Notes under the pieces: generated by a model
Databases searched by the model: none
What the model saw: only the letters and a program-made list of their open reading frames with translations
What the model was told of the DNA's origin: nothing
NCBI RefSeq assembly: GCF_017591435.1
Contig: NC_059292.1
Coordinates: 24,564,043 to 24,628,042, forward strand
DNA: 64,000 bases
From: Portunus trituberculatus
Taxonomy: Eukaryota; Arthropoda; Malacostraca; Decapoda; Portunidae
Reading direction: 5' to 3'
In this document: positions 46,852-63,499 of the stretch, one piece after another
Position numbering within the stretch: position 1 is the stretch's first letter
How the letters are laid out: each line of letters opens with the position of its first letter
Translations under genes and position numbers: made by a program

Positions 46852-47694
46852 GCCCACTGGTGGGTTGCATCACATACCATGAAAAATCTATGACTTTTCA
46901 GCGATACAAACCATTAGTGGACATACTTTATTTGTCAATATTTAGTGTGTCTCTCTACTGTACTATATTTTTCCTCTTCTAAATTTTTTTATGTATTTTT
47001 GTCTCTTTGTTTTGCATATTTTGAAAATGAAATCTACATGATTTTATGGTCAACTTAGTTCAACAGATATCAGGAAAATTATGAAATTATGAAAAGATCA
47101 ATAAAGAAAATTATTGAAGCTTATCAAGGAAAGTCTAATTGTGATATCTCAGTTTGGATTATTTGTTATAGAAAAGTTTTATATTTTTCTGAAGCAAAAA
47201 TACAAGATAACATAATTTTCTTACATGTATTAGAAAAAAGAAAATATTTTTCAGTTAATTATTATAGAAGATATATTTCATATTTATTATGTTTTGTTTC
47301 TTTACTTATGTTTATTTATACATATGCAATTCAAAAAGATCACCAGTGGGAGCTTTTTTTACAATTTGTCCAAATAATATCAGGAAAAATATAAACAATC
47401 AATAAATAAATAATTAAAGCTTATCAAGGAAAGTCCAATTGTGATATCTGTTTCAGTGATTTGTTATAAAAAGTTTTATTCTTCTGAAGGAAAAAAATAT
47501 AATATAGCTTTATATTATTTATCAATCAGTGTTTATTATGCCCTCTTACAAATATTGTTTATTGCATTTTTTACTATATAATCCAATTTCTATTAATAGT
47601 AAGATTAAAATGTGATATGTGTGAAAACTGTTGTACGACCCACCGGTGGATCGCATCGCAACAGTGGATAGTAACTGATGACCCACCACTGGGC
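46852..47694. mobile_element. Possible AT-rich DNA element with CCCACTGGTGGGT ends
   Basis: The left end is GCCCACTGGTGGGTTGCATC and the right end read inward is GCCCAGTGGTGGGTCATCAG. An inner direct repeat of the end motif is at about 47640. A ~75-base block (GCTTATCAAGGAAAGTC) is duplicated at 47118 and 47418. No TTAA or TA duplication is clear. Confidence 0.4.
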
Positions 47695-49481
47695 CATATA
47701 GCATATTGCGAACTGAGAATTCTTAGTAATTTCTTATCACTGACGATTATGTATTGCTAAAGAATAATGTCTGTGTGGAGTCCACAAACACCAGCCTACA
47801 AACTTAAATCAGTCAACTTTCTTCTCCCACTGCAAGCACAAATATCTTTGATAGACACACTTTCCTGCCTCTTTATCAAAACATGGAATTTTCTTCAAGA
47901 GAAAACCATTTTGGAAACCAACATGGTGACATCATGAGCAGATGTGAGAGCTACAAAAATGTTGTCAACTATTCTTTATGAGGTCCAGGGTTTACAACTT
48001 TATAATGTAACACTATATGTGATTCTAAAAATGCCTGCCTTTCATAGTAATGTTTTATAAAGGAAATTATCAATTCTTGCCTCGTTTACTTAAAGACTCT
48101 ATTTTCCACTAATTTCCTAAAATCACAGAGAGAAGTAAGGAAAGCAAAACTCAGCAGGTGTTTATTAAGAATTATGTACATCCATCTCACTGCACATAAT
48201 TCTTATGTCTTAGAACTTAGATTCTTTCATTATGAGGATTCCAAACACAACATATATGAATCTCAAATTTACTATAATTATCACCAGTGATTTTTTTAAG
48301 ATTTTACAGCTTTCTGGGGCATGCTACTTTGGAGAGCAGCACACCCATCCATCAGGCATTATGTCGTCAACCCTTGAGGTGTTGGTGAGTGTGTTCCTAT
48401 GTGTGTGTTCTGCAACTTCTATGTACTGTAGTAGAATAGGTCACAATGGTTGGTGATTTTGAGTGTAGATAAAGCGGTAGGCTAATGAGAAAAATGTATA
48501 GGTAATTAATTCAGCATGTCATAGTGCTTTGTTTCATCAAAGAAGAAAAAGGAGCCTGAATTCACATCAGTCAGCTGAAAAAAATGCATGCACTGCATTT
48601 ATTTTCACTTACTTTGTGAATATTTCCTAATTCTATAAAAATAATCAATTTCCTAACTTATTCAGAATATGGTGTTCTGTGACATGTGTGAGGTGCTAGA
48701 GTTACTGCAGTTTGTGGGAAGATCTTTATAAACTGATCACAGTTTGATTATTAAATAGAGGATCAAGGGAGGTACACCCCCATTAGGTTAGGTCAGATTA
48801 GGGGTTTCAACTTGAGGCACAGCCCCATGTTAGGTTACATTTGGTTTGTTAATACCTAACAGTCCCACAGCATGAGCCCAAGGGAACACTGTAGAAATGA
48901 ATTAAAGTATGCATTCTGAACACTAACATGTATATCATCTATAACAAAAGCATTTTTCACTTGTCAATTTAGGCTTATTTTGTAATAACCCATTACTAAT
49001 TTTTATTGCAGTTCCTGCTGGGTGTGAAAGTGGGTTAATAAAAAAAATAAAAGGAAGGAAAAGATTCTTAAAGGAAATGGTTAGCAAATAAATTAAAAAT
49101 ACACTGAAATCAAGCAGAATTTTTCATAAATCTTACCAATAGGACCTCCTAACGAAGCAGTAAAATACTGACATTTAGTGATGATGTAGTTTATGCCTGA
49201 CATGTATTTTTTGTGGTTTTATTCGGTGGCCAGCATTAGTGTCCTACACAGGCTCTCAAAGTTTGATAGATGCTTCCCAAAAACTAAATCCAGCAAGCAG
49301 TATTCCACAGTCTTCTTCCTCTTCTTCTTGTGACTGTTTACATTACTAGGTTGTTGTGGGTCCTGTGGGGTTTGTGGTGTCTATAAATCCCGTGTCACGG
49401 GCATCCGATGAGAGCCTGCCAAGCCGACAGTTAGTTAAATGATGTATCAGGGCAAAACCAATCACAGACCTTCGTCTACAG
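47695..49481. other. No clear gene; AT-rich, one weak exon candidate
   Basis: Unique-looking AT-rich sequence. It contains the candidate plus-strand exon at 48310-48384 and an AGGTTAGGTCAGATTAGG patch at 48783. No IKK leader exon could be identified. Confidence 0.45.
48310..48384 (+). CDS. Weak candidate exon of an unknown plus-strand gene
   Basis: 75 bases between a good acceptor (TTTTTTTAAGATTTTACAG) and a strong donor (TTG/GTGAGT). One frame is open through: LSGACYFGEQHTHPSGIMSS then TLEVL. It could also be a first exon starting at MSSTLEVL. No family recognised and no partner exon seen. Confidence 0.22.
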
Positions 49482-50049
49482 CAGGCATCACCAAATGGCG
49501 GACCCCGGTCCGGATCCGGACCGAGCGATGGTTCTGTCCGGACCCGTGACCAATCTGCGGCCGGGTGACAGCGGGGAGGGAGGGTGTGGCGGGTGGCGGG
49601 GCGCCGTGCAACGCTGGCGGGTGTCAACAGGCCAGTGAGAGCGTGAACACACTCAATTTTTATTCATTTTCTCCTGATGATGTTGACTGTTTTACTTGAA
49701 GTGTAGGCCTTTAATTCTTTAGGCTGGGACCTCATTAATTTGAGAGAAAAAAGGGTTTTTTGGCTCTGCTCGCAATTTATTTTATTCTGAGATTTCTGTT
49801 TTCTTTAATCTGAAATAAAGGCCTTAAATTTATTTGCCTGGGACTACTTTTATTTAGGGCAAAAGAGCTAGCTGTGCACTCTGTTAAACATTTCCTGCAT
49901 TGAAAATAGACAATAAATACTGTTGAATCCATATGAAAATGTCGACATAGGGAACGGCTATAAGACACAAGCTGGACTTCCGTTCGGACCTTTTACTTGG
50001 GGGAAATTTTAAGAACTGGACCTCAGTGACTTTTAATTGAATACCCCTG
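49482..50049. mobile_element. hAT-type MITE with 8-bp target duplication
   Basis: Flanked by GTCTACAG at 49474-49481 and 50050-50057. Ends read inward are CAGGCATCACCAAATGG and CAGGGGTATTCAATTAA, a common hAT end style. The left part is GC-rich (CGGACCCCGGTCCGG). Confidence 0.85.
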
Positions 50050-50057
50050 GTCTACAG

Positions 50058-52829
<2,772 letters not shown>

Positions 52830-55618
52830 TATAACATAACATAAATAATAGGATAACAAAGGGCCACCAGGACCCATCTTGGTTATCCTGTATCAGTCGC
52901 ACAGCGACCTCGTCATCAGTACTTAAAGATACACTTACAAGTACACAATACATTATATACTAATTCTAAATATTTGGCCCATTAACAGGGCTAAGTCCTG
53001 CAGCGAAATCCTCTACAATTTGTGGTCCCCATACATGGGGATCATGTCTTATTTAACTATAGTAAATTTCTTATAAAAACTATCATGCAGTGCTATACAT
53101 AATTATAAATCTAATAAATTTAAGTGCTTATCTAATCTGTTTTTAAACATTGTCAAACTAGTGCTATTTACAACCGTCTCTGGCAATGCATTCCAGAAGT
53201 CTACCACTCTATGACTAAAGAAATATTTTCTTATATCTAACCTGCAGCCTTGCTTTCTAATCTTCCTGCCATGATTTCTAGTCCTATTTCCCTCCTCTAA
53301 GGTAAAGAAAGATCTCACATCTATGTAGTTTGTATCTGAGAACATTTTAAATAACTCTATCATATCCCTCTTATACATCTCCTCTCAAATGAAAACATGT
53401 TTAATTCCTTTAATCTATCTCTATACTCCAGGCGCTTTAATGCTGGTATCATCCTAGTTGCTCTTCTCTGAACTGCTTCTAACATGTTGATATCCTGCCT
53501 ATAGTGGGGTGACCAGGCCTGTATGCAATACTCTAAATGGGGCCTAACATAGGAATTATATAAGCTACGCACCACTTCCTTACTTTTATAACTAACATTT
53601 CTATTTATAAAACCCAGGATCCTATTTGCCCTATTTCTTGCTTCTAAACATTGCTTTGAAAATTTCATAGTCCTGTCTATCACTACTCCTAAATCCTTTC
53701 CTTCCTCTACTGCCTCTAGCCAACATCCCTCCATCTCATAGTTAAAGTTTGTGTTGTCTTTACCTAAATGCATAACCTGACACTTTTAGAATTAAACTCC
53801 ATCTGCCACCTGTCTGCCCATGCTATCAGCCTGTCCAGGTCTCGTTGTATTCTGTAATTGTCCTTTTCACCCTGTACTGCACATGCTATCTTAGTATCAT
53901 CTGCAAACTTTGATACTTTGCTACTAATTCCTATATCTAAATCGTTAATGTACACCAAGAAAAGAAGAGGTCCTAGCACTGATCCTTGGGGTACCCCACT
54001 AACCACTTCCTTCCACTCAGACATTGCCCCATTTAATACTACTCTCTGTTTCCTATCAGAAAGCCATTCACTAATCCAATCAACTAACCTACCCCTATCC
54101 CATGTAGTCTCAATTTGTACACTAGCCTCCTATGCGGTACCTTATCAAACGCCTTGCTAAAATCTAGATATATAACATCTATGCTATTTCCATCATCTAA
54201 CTCCTTGGTAATATATTCTAAGATATCGAGCAAATTTGTAAGACAGGACCTCCCTGATCTAAAGCCATGTTGGGTATCTCTAATTAATCTATTCTCATTT
54301 AAATGCTCCCAAATACTACCCTTAATGATTTTCTCTAGTATCTTACATACTATACTAGTTAAACTGATCGGTCTATAATTATTCGCATCATCCTTCCTAC
54401 CTTTTTAAATATTGGAGTAACATTAGCTAACTTCCAGTCCTGAGGTATCTCAGCAAACCTAAGTGATCTTTCAAAGATTAACTTAAGTGCTTCAGAAATA
54501 CTGTCTACACCCTCCTAAGTACTCTGGCATGTAGCTCATCAGGACCACTAGCTTTCCTATCGTCTAGTTCAAGAATAAATTTCCTAATAATTCCCGGTTT
54601 TATATCAATATTTTCTAAAGCTCTTAAACTACTCGTCGCACTGTTTGTAACAGGATTTCCTATTCTTTCCTAGTAAATACTGAAGAAAATTGTTCATTCA
54701 ATAATTCTACTATGTCTTCATTTTGATCCACTACTACACCATCTTTTCTGAGTGGTCCAATCCTATCCTTATTTCTTTTATCACTGACCTTGTAATAACT
54801 ATATAATTTTTGGGATCTTTACTCCCAGCTCTAGCTAGTTTTATCTCTGCCTGCCTTTTACTTTTTTATAACCTTACTCAAATCATCCCTGACCTGTCTG
54901 TACCTAATCAAATCTACATCTTCCCACTTTTCTGCAACTCTCTGTATGCCCTCTTCTTCTCTCTGATCTGGCTACCTATCTCATGAGTCCACCATAATGG
55001 CTTCCTGTTTCTCTGCCTTATATCTTTGTAAGGGATACACTGCATCACTATACCCTTTACTACAACCTTAAAAATATCCCACATCTCCTGTGCAGTTTTA
55101 TTTCCAAAACTATCTTCCCAGTTTACCTCTCCTAATAACTGACGTAACCTACCATAATTGCCTTTCTGATAGTTTGGGACTCTAGTCTTATTCACTATAT
55201 TATCCCTACTGGAATTAATGATAAATCTAATTATATGATGGTCACTGTTTGCTAAAGTCTCTCCTACCTCAACTTCCTTTAAACAATGCTCAATATTTGT
55301 TAGTACTATGTCTAAAACCTTCCTCCCCTTAGTAGGTTTATCTACCATCTGCACTAAATAGTTATCCTGAAAACTTTCCATAAACTTATTTTCACTAGCA
55401 TCTCCTACCATCCTCTCCCAGTTTACTGACTTAAGATTAAAATCCCCTAAGATAATTGTCTGACTAGTACACCCCCTATTTATCTCATCTACCATAAGGT
55501 TGTCTACATCTGCTGACTGGTTAGGTGGCCTATAAAAGCTCCTACTCTAATAACCTTACTTTTGTTTACTCTAATATCCAGCCATAAGGACTCTACTCTG
55601 TTATCTACCTTAATACCA
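52830..55618 (-). mobile_element. LINE family B, copy 1 (5' truncated) inside the integrase element
   Basis: Minus strand. The 3' end is an ATAACATAACAT tail (TATGT repeats in sense) at 52830, and the 5' break is inside the endonuclease at 55618. The target duplication is TTTCA (52825-52829 and 55619-55623). The reverse transcriptase is CR1-like with clear GVPQGSVLGP and KFADDTKIA. Confidence 0.92.
53103..55495 (-). pseudogene. LINE B ORF2 (endonuclease and reverse transcriptase, broken)
   Basis: Sense runs from high to low. The endonuclease C-terminal half is at 55495-54914: IILGDFNLKSVNWERMVGDA, VLDIVLTN and NSDHHIIRF. After several frameshifts (54900-54030) the reverse transcriptase has DYLGKALDKVP-like remnants. 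It continues with VVSGVPQGSVLGPLLFLVYI and SKFADDTKIACA (54024-53764), MHLGKDNTNFNYEM and YVRPHLEYCIQAWSPH (53773-53360), and the C-terminal end KYFFSHRVVDFWNALPE (53378-53103). This family shares the CR1/L2-type C-terminal motif with LINE A but has different ends and target. The catalytic DD pair is intact, yet the frame is not. Confidence 0.88.
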
Positions 55619-55623
55619 TTTCA

Positions 55624-55790
55624 CCAAATGTAACTGTGCTGGTTCAAACGTTGTCAAACAAATTGATGTAAATGTTTCAAGCTGAAAGTTAAATGCAACT
55701 CACGATGTCACTCAAGTTTGCATTGTGAAAACAAGGCTTCGTTCTAAATATCAGGCCAAATTATTTTGTGACAGACAAGTTTAATTTTTA
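55624..55790 (+). pseudogene. KRBA2-like element, Cys-rich C-terminal part
   Basis: Directly after the right TTTCA. It begins TKCNCAGSN and, after a frame slip near 55655, continues with CKCFKLKVKCNSRCHSSLHC and ENKASF. This Cys-rich C-terminus follows GGQGF in KRBA2-like proteins and probably binds zinc. One TGA interrupts it. It proves that the LINE split a single gene. From 55791 to 56077 the sequence is AT-rich without features. Confidence 0.75.
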
Positions 55791-56079
55791 TTGAGATAAC
55801 AAATTAACTGTATTACCATTCATAATTTATTTTGTTACCTTATTAACTTTTTTTTACTAGTTTTATTATTTTGAGTATTGCATCCATGTGTTTTATGTGA
55901 TGAATAAAATATTAGAGAATTGTATTAATGTTTTTAGCGATTCATTCCATTGTTCTATCATAACAAATATGATTCAGGGAATATGTATACATTTTCCCCA
56001 AGTGAACTAGACATTAAACACATTCCCTGAAAATATCAGAGAATATATATATTCCCTGATTATACAAGTTACTGTAATG

Positions 56080-56290
56080 GGGGCCGCCGTGGTGCAGTGG
56101 GACCGCGCGCTTTGCGAGCCCCAGGGTTCTCAAGCGCACGGGTTCGAATCCTGGCCACGGTCCGAGGTTAGGAAGGGCATCCACTCGGGGTAACGGTTCC
56201 CAAATGCCAAAACCGAAGTCCTCCTGACTCCTCTGTCAGGAGGCACCGTATAATATAATAGGGGAACCGGACGTAAAATAAAAATATAAA
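56080..56290 (+). mobile_element. tRNA-derived SINE
   Basis: An RNA polymerase III promoter is visible. The A box TGGTGCAGTGG is at 56090-56100 and a perfect B box GGTTCGAATCC at 56141-56151. A tRNA-unrelated body and an AT-rich tail follow. The acceptor ends do not pair as a functional tRNA would. Confidence 0.82.
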
Positions 56291-56302
56291 AATATATATA
56301 TA

Positions 56303-56336
<34 letters not shown>
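56290..56336. repeat. (TA)n tail microsatellite of the SINE
   Basis: ATATATA runs directly after the SINE tail. Confidence 0.9.
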
Positions 56337-56338
<2 letters not shown>

Positions 56339-56442
56339 TGCAATTTCTCTTATTTCTCTTATTATTTTTAAACTCCTAACTAATTTATTAATCTATTTAT
56401 CTATCTAATACAACCATCTGGACACTCATTTTCAATATCACT

Positions 56443-56447
<5 letters not shown>

Positions 56448-56527
<80 letters not shown>
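56448..56527. repeat. (TA)n microsatellite
   Basis: About 40 TA units. Confidence 0.97.
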
Positions 56528-56529
<2 letters not shown>

Positions 56530-56644
56530 CTCTTCTATTCAAAGCATCTTGTTGTTATACTGACTTCTACTAAAAAAATGAAGAAAATGGTTATAAGATC
56601 GAGTTTCCATGGAATTATTAGCTTTCCTCCTCCTATGGGTGTTA

Positions 56645-57402
56645 ACATAACATAACATAACATAAATAATAGGATAACAAAGGGCCACCAGGGCTCATCT
56701 AGGTTATCCTGTATCAGTCGCACAGCGACCTCGTCATCAGTACTTAAAGATACACTTATAAGTACACAATACATTATATACTAATATTAAATATTAGCAG
56801 GGCTAAGTCCTGCAGCGAATTCCTCTACAATCTGTGATCCCCATACATGGGGATCATGTCTTGTTTAACTATAGTAAATTTCTTATAAAAACTATCATGC
56901 AGTGCTATACATAATCTAATAAATTTAAGTGCTTATCTAATCTGTTTTTAAACATTGTCAAAGTAGTGCTATTTACAACCCTCTCTGGCAATGCATTCCA
57001 GAAGTGTACCACCCTATGACTAAAGAAATATTTTCTTCTATCTAACCTGCAGCCTTGCTTTCTAATCTTCCTGCCATGATTTGTAGTCCTACTTCCTCCT
57101 CTAAGGTAAAGAAAGATCTCACATCTATGTAGTTTGTATCTGAGAACATTTGAAATAACTCTATCATATCCCCTCTTATACATCTCCTCTCAAATGAAAA
57201 CATGTTTAATTCCTTTAATCTATCTCTATACTCCAGGCGCTTTAATGCTGGCATCATCCTAGTTGCTCTTCTCTGAACTGCTTCTAACATGTTGATATCC
57301 TGCCTATAGTGGGGTGACCAGGCCTGTATGCAATACTCTAAATGGGGCCTAACATAGGAATTATATAAGCTACGCACCACTTCCTTACTTTTATAACTAA
57401 CG
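56645..57402 (-). mobile_element. LINE family B, copy 2 (3' fragment)
   Basis: Minus strand. It has the same ATAACATAACAT tail and 3' UTR as copy 1 (56645-56900), then the C-terminal coding end (KYFFSHRVVHFWNALPE) and the YVRPHLEYCIQAWSP region to 57402, where it stops abruptly at an inverted piece of the same LINE. Confidence 0.88.
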
Positions 57403-57510
57403 ACCACAAATTGTAGAGGATTTCGCTGCAGGACCCAGCCCTGTTGATGGGCCAAATATTTAGAACCATCATATAAAGCATTGTGCACTTGTAAGTGTAT
57501 CCCCAAGTAC
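57403..57510 (+). mobile_element. Inverted piece of LINE B 3' UTR
   Basis: Reverse complement of the family 3' UTR (compare 56765-56850 and 52925-53030). It starts at GACCACAAATTGTAGAGGAT and ends at AAGTACTGATGACG. It forms a foldback with the fragment beside it. Confidence 0.8.
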
Positions 57511-58080
<570 letters not shown>

Positions 58081-59320
58081 TCAAAAGCGCCACATAACAA
58101 AAATTAACGCCAACTCTTTTTTTTTTTTTTCACTCTCTCCCCCAGTGTCGTGTAGTGGAGTTTCCCCGATCCGGTTTCGAGCCTTGCTCTAGATGCGTGA
58201 GCAGCGCAGGTGTGGCTGCGATACTATTAAGTGATCCGTTTCCGCGCCACCTCGCCAAACAGGTCTCCCTTCCTGACACTCATACACTCCCTCGTCCCCA
58301 GCAACTCACCACCTCTTGTTGTATCGTACTCTGAAAAATCTCTGATAACTCGCTATGTCACACCAGACCAGACTCAAACAGTTAGCACAAAGGGCGATAA
58401 ACACGGGGGCTACGTGCCATAACTGCCATATCCACATTTACCATCGGAGTATTCGCATATACATTATATAACATTTCTTTCCCTATTTTAGATGCCCATA
58501 TCACTAATACTTTGCCCATTTATCATCAAACATTATTCATGATGTACAAATACGTTAAAAATAACTCTAATATCTACATGTTTGGCCTGTAACATCAAGA
58601 TCAAAACCAAGATCACTTGTGACGTCACGGCTCTTATGCCTTTTCGATTAAATGCCACTTTTTTGCCGAAAACAATGCTGGTCCGTATATTTCTCATGGT
58701 TTCCTTAAATTTTGAGGCCATTCCAAGGTATTCCATGCGGTACAACCCCGACAGAGTGACTGCATCATAGATAATTAGACGTCCCGCATCATTATCAGGC
58801 AAATCTGTACTAAACTATTCTGTTGTGTTCCATCAAAGCTTTCGTCGTGTAGTGCCACCTTGCGGTGGGTTCCGGGAACATTGCGTCAAGCTACATTCAG
58901 CGTTCAGCAGCGTTATCTTGTGATCCTTGATATTTCCAGGCTGTTAAGGTTTATTTTAAGGTATTCACTTAATTTGTATTAGTGACGTACAGCATATCAC
59001 CCATAAAGTCAGACAGTCCGTACTAGTGAAATGTACTACTTCTGCTGCTACTCACACACCCAGCTCTTGCTTGTGGATAAGGTTAGGCAAACATCAAATT
59101 CATACGACCATTTATTTCATGTTCCGTCTTTACAAATGTAAATACGTATAATGTTTTTTTGATTGTTCACTTTGAGGAAAGGATGAAGCTCTGTTTTCAT
59201 CACGAAAGGAGCAATAAGTATTTCAAAAGACTCTCCGTTTTTCCAATGTTTCACAAAATTTTCAGAAAGACGAATGTTGTTAAATATAAGGCAGAGAAGG
59301 TTTGTTTTTGTTTTTTTCTC

Positions 59321-59324
<4 letters not shown>
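58081..59324. other. No supported gene
   Basis: Mixed-composition unique sequence. The longest frames (58533-58802 minus) have no recognisable motif. Confidence 0.45.

Positions 59325-59371
<47 letters not shown>
59325..59371. repeat. (TG)n microsatellite
   Basis: About 23 TG units. Confidence 0.97.
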
Positions 59372-59372
<1 letters not shown>

Positions 59373-59535
59373 TTTTGTGCAGTTAAGTTGTTAGCAATCA
59401 ATTACAATTCATCATGAGTTTGTCACCAGACACGTGGCAGTCACTCACTTATTGGCCACGACTTGCCACATGCCGAGTTTTTACTCTACTTCATTCCTAA
59501 ACACCCAAATTTTGTCTTCTGAATACTATATAGAA

Positions 59536-60203
<668 letters not shown>

Positions 60204-60543
60204 CAGTGGTTCCCAATCTGTGGTACGCTTACCATAGTGATACACGAAGACCTTCCAGGTGGTACATGATGCGACTTTTAGGTTAAATTAAATTGATTAA
60301 ATTTCTCAGAAAAAATATTATTGACTTACACAAGATAATCTGGCATAGATCAGTTGGTGAAGAAGAAACAGATACATCCCTCGCATTAAACGGAGTTGTG
60401 TTCCTTGCTGTTAGTTCATTTGTGTTCCACTTGTGAATAAATTGATTTTTGTTGGAATTGAGTTTTATTGGAACCAGGTGGTGCACGGGGACTTCACGGG
60501 ACCTCCATGCGGTACTTGCTCAGGAAAAGTTTGGGAACCACTG
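60204..60543. mobile_element. hAT-type MITE (CAGTGGTTCCCAA ends)
   Basis: 340 bases. Ends read inward are CAGTGGTTCCCAATCTGTGG and CAGTGGTTCCCAAACTTTTC, typical of hAT/Charlie-like elements. The flanking 8-mers (CTCTACTG, CTCCTGCT) are only similar, so the target duplication is not proven. Confidence 0.8.
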
Positions 60544-60750
60544 CTCCTGCTCTACCGCAACTCACACCGCTGAGGGAGCGATGAGTAGTCACTAGTTCAA
60601 TGGCCAAGTGAGGAATAGGCTAGAAAACTATACATTCTGTTTTTAATGCTCTAGCTAGCTGCGAATATATCGTGATTAGCAGGTAATACTATCAGCACCT
60701 GATTCATCACATCACCTCATCATATTTACCAGACTATACCTTTATGGTAG

Positions 60751-60758
<8 letters not shown>

Positions 60759-60840
<82 letters not shown>
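60759..60840. repeat. (TA)n microsatellite
   Basis: About 41 TA units. Confidence 0.97.
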
Positions 60841-60842
<2 letters not shown>

Positions 60843-60918
60843 CAGTAATATACGTAAATGTTACCTCTATTTTACCTAAGCGATATGTTTACATACTATG
60901 TAATGGAGAGCTCAACCT

Positions 60919-60923
<5 letters not shown>

Positions 60924-60959
<36 letters not shown>

Positions 60960-61006
60960 AACAAATCATACATCATTACTCATCATAAATTATACATGAC
61001 TTCTTC

Positions 61007-61041
<35 letters not shown>
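60924..61041. repeat. (CA)n and (CT)n microsatellites
   Basis: CA 60924-60957 and CT 61012-61041 with a 54-base spacer. Confidence 0.95.
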
Positions 61042-61044
<3 letters not shown>

Positions 61045-61265
61045 CAGTGTCTCAGCTAATCGTTACGTTGTCATTCTCGCCTCACTCATAGTAATTTCAA
61101 CATGTCATTTCGTTCACTCACTCATCTATCACTAAGCTGTGTGCGCTAAGAGCTTTTTTCTGTAAGACTATCACAGCATCAATTCATGTTTATTTGACGC
61201 AATGTCAACACTACTCGATTTATGAAAAATGGCGTACAAAGAGATTGATGCAACGAGGTAAATAA

Positions 61266-61307
<42 letters not shown>

Positions 61308-61369
61308 ATTATATTGCTATTTTCAGCATGAAATGCTATAATCATGAGCAAAGGGCAATGTTGAAACAC

Positions 61370-61410
<41 letters not shown>

Positions 61411-62270
61411 TAATGCATGCAATATTCACATCCGCATTGTGAATGGAAACATCCGCATTCGCGGTTTGAGAATGAGGATATGACTCTACATCGTCATAAT
61501 TTATAAAATTCCTAAAAATATATGAAGATGTATATATCTACAATCGTGCACTATTGATCTTTGGTCATTTGATAAACTTTTGGAAGAGAATATAGCTTAT
61601 AAGACGAATGCTATTGGCCATTACATCACTGGTATTTTAAAATAAATTATGAAAAAGAATATCATCGTACAGCAATATTTACTGTAGTATTGGATCTTAT
61701 ATTATACATTACTGTAGTACTAGAGTAGTACTACGCACTTGTCTGGCAGTGTCCCCAGTGAGCAATTATTCAGTGATGTTGGACTAATCTGATAAAAAAC
61801 GAAAGTGCAATCATGCAGATAACGTAGAGGAAATTTCTTTTCTTAAAAGTAGTTTGTCTTGTTAAAATTTCATTACTGAACAAATATGCAGTATGAGATT
61901 CAAGAAATTTTGATGAACTCTGTATAGCATTAATTGGTTTTATTCAGATTTAGTTAAATTTTGCCATTCTGCAGAGGATTCTGGCTGGGGAAAGAGGTTG
62001 GTGGGATGCGTGGCGTGATGGCTTGAATCAACGTCTCGATCGCATCCTACTAACACAACGTTAGATTTAGGTATCTGAAAGTAGTTGTTTACAATTTAAG
62101 GTAAATATTATTCAAATATAAGAAAATTATTCACATTCACGAATATATAGTCATCAGAAATCTGTGTCAACATCCGTATTTTCTTTCTTCATGACATCAT
62201 CCGCAGCTGCAGTTCTTAAAAATCTAATATTCGCATTTGTGCATCCATATTTTTAGATTTCACACGTTTT

Positions 62271-62306
<36 letters not shown>

Positions 62307-62504
62307 ATTCCACTTTCCCTCGTTACGTCAGTCTTAGACCTCAACTTGGGTAAATAACTTGAGAAGTTCGGTAGCAATGTAGCATCTATGTCGTTACGTA
62401 TGTTACTGTTAAAGCAGTGTGACGCTGCTTCACGTAGTACGTAAGGAGTAATAACTTGAACAGTGGAGGCAGCATCAACTGAGGTGGTGACGGTGTTTAG
62501 ACTG
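61042..62504. other. No supported gene; several short microsatellites
   Basis: CT run 61268-61301, CA runs 61367-61406 and 62274-62303. The rest is AT-rich with no motif recognised. Confidence 0.5.
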
Positions 62505-62916
<412 letters not shown>

Positions 62917-63380
62917 GATTTGGTATAGGTTACGAGTAGATTAAGTTGGAGAACCTGCAGGTGGTGTCCAAGTGGAGCCAAAACAAGTCTTGTCAGATTC
63001 CAGTAGGTAAAGGGAATTGGACACGGCCACCTCCTATGGCTTTGGTGTTCGTCATGATGAAGTGATATATTACCGGGTCATTTTTCAATTCTTGCTACAG
63101 CGTCATGCAAACTCCAACGCAGTGAAGCATGGTAGGCAAATACAGGTCTGCAGATGTAGTTCTGAGCAGCCAGCATACTTGTTCAAGGAAATTGGCCTCC
63201 TGCAAAAAACATCCGAATACTGCTTCATTGCTTCATGAACTACCATAAGTCTAATGTTGATTTCTTTGGTCGCTATCACACTAGGGCAACTCCTCCAGGT
63301 AATCTGAGACAGCAGGGGCAAAATACTTCAAGGAACTGTTTGGGCGACGGTGATCACCGATGAAAAATATATGAGGAAGT
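62917..63380. other. No supported gene; flank of the terminal exon
   Basis: A 73-residue frame (63017-63238 plus) has no recognised motif. On the minus strand this is likely the 3' UTR or downstream region of the exon at 63381-63499. Confidence 0.4.
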
Positions 63381-63499
63381 TTAGATTTTAGCGTTGGAAG
63401 GAACCTTCATCTGCAGCCCGTCGTCCTCCTCGTCCTCCCACTCCTCAGACACTCGCGTGAGGTAGGGCGACTCGCGGTCCATCTCGTGCTGTTCATCAT
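63381..63499 (-). CDS. Terminal coding exon of an unidentified gene
   Basis: Minus strand. After acceptor CATCCTGTCCTTCACAG two bases complete a codon, then DEQHEMDRESPYLTRVSEEW, EDEEDDGLQMKVPSNAKI and TAA at 63383-63381. The composition (strongly acidic, GC-rich, unlike the AT-rich surroundings) and clean acceptor suggest a real last exon, perhaps the cytoplasmic tail of a larger protein. I do not recognise the family. The rest of the gene would lie right of this window, and 63500-64000 looks intronic with no other exon seen. Confidence 0.55.

Noticed and set aside
56080..56160. Functional tRNA gene
   Set aside because: A and B boxes are present but the acceptor stem does not pair and a SINE body follows.
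58533..58802. 89-residue minus-strand frame
   Set aside because: No recognisable domain, and an equally long frame on the other strand.
63017..63238. 73-residue plus-strand frame
   Set aside because: No motif and probably in the 3' flank of the minus-strand terminal exon.
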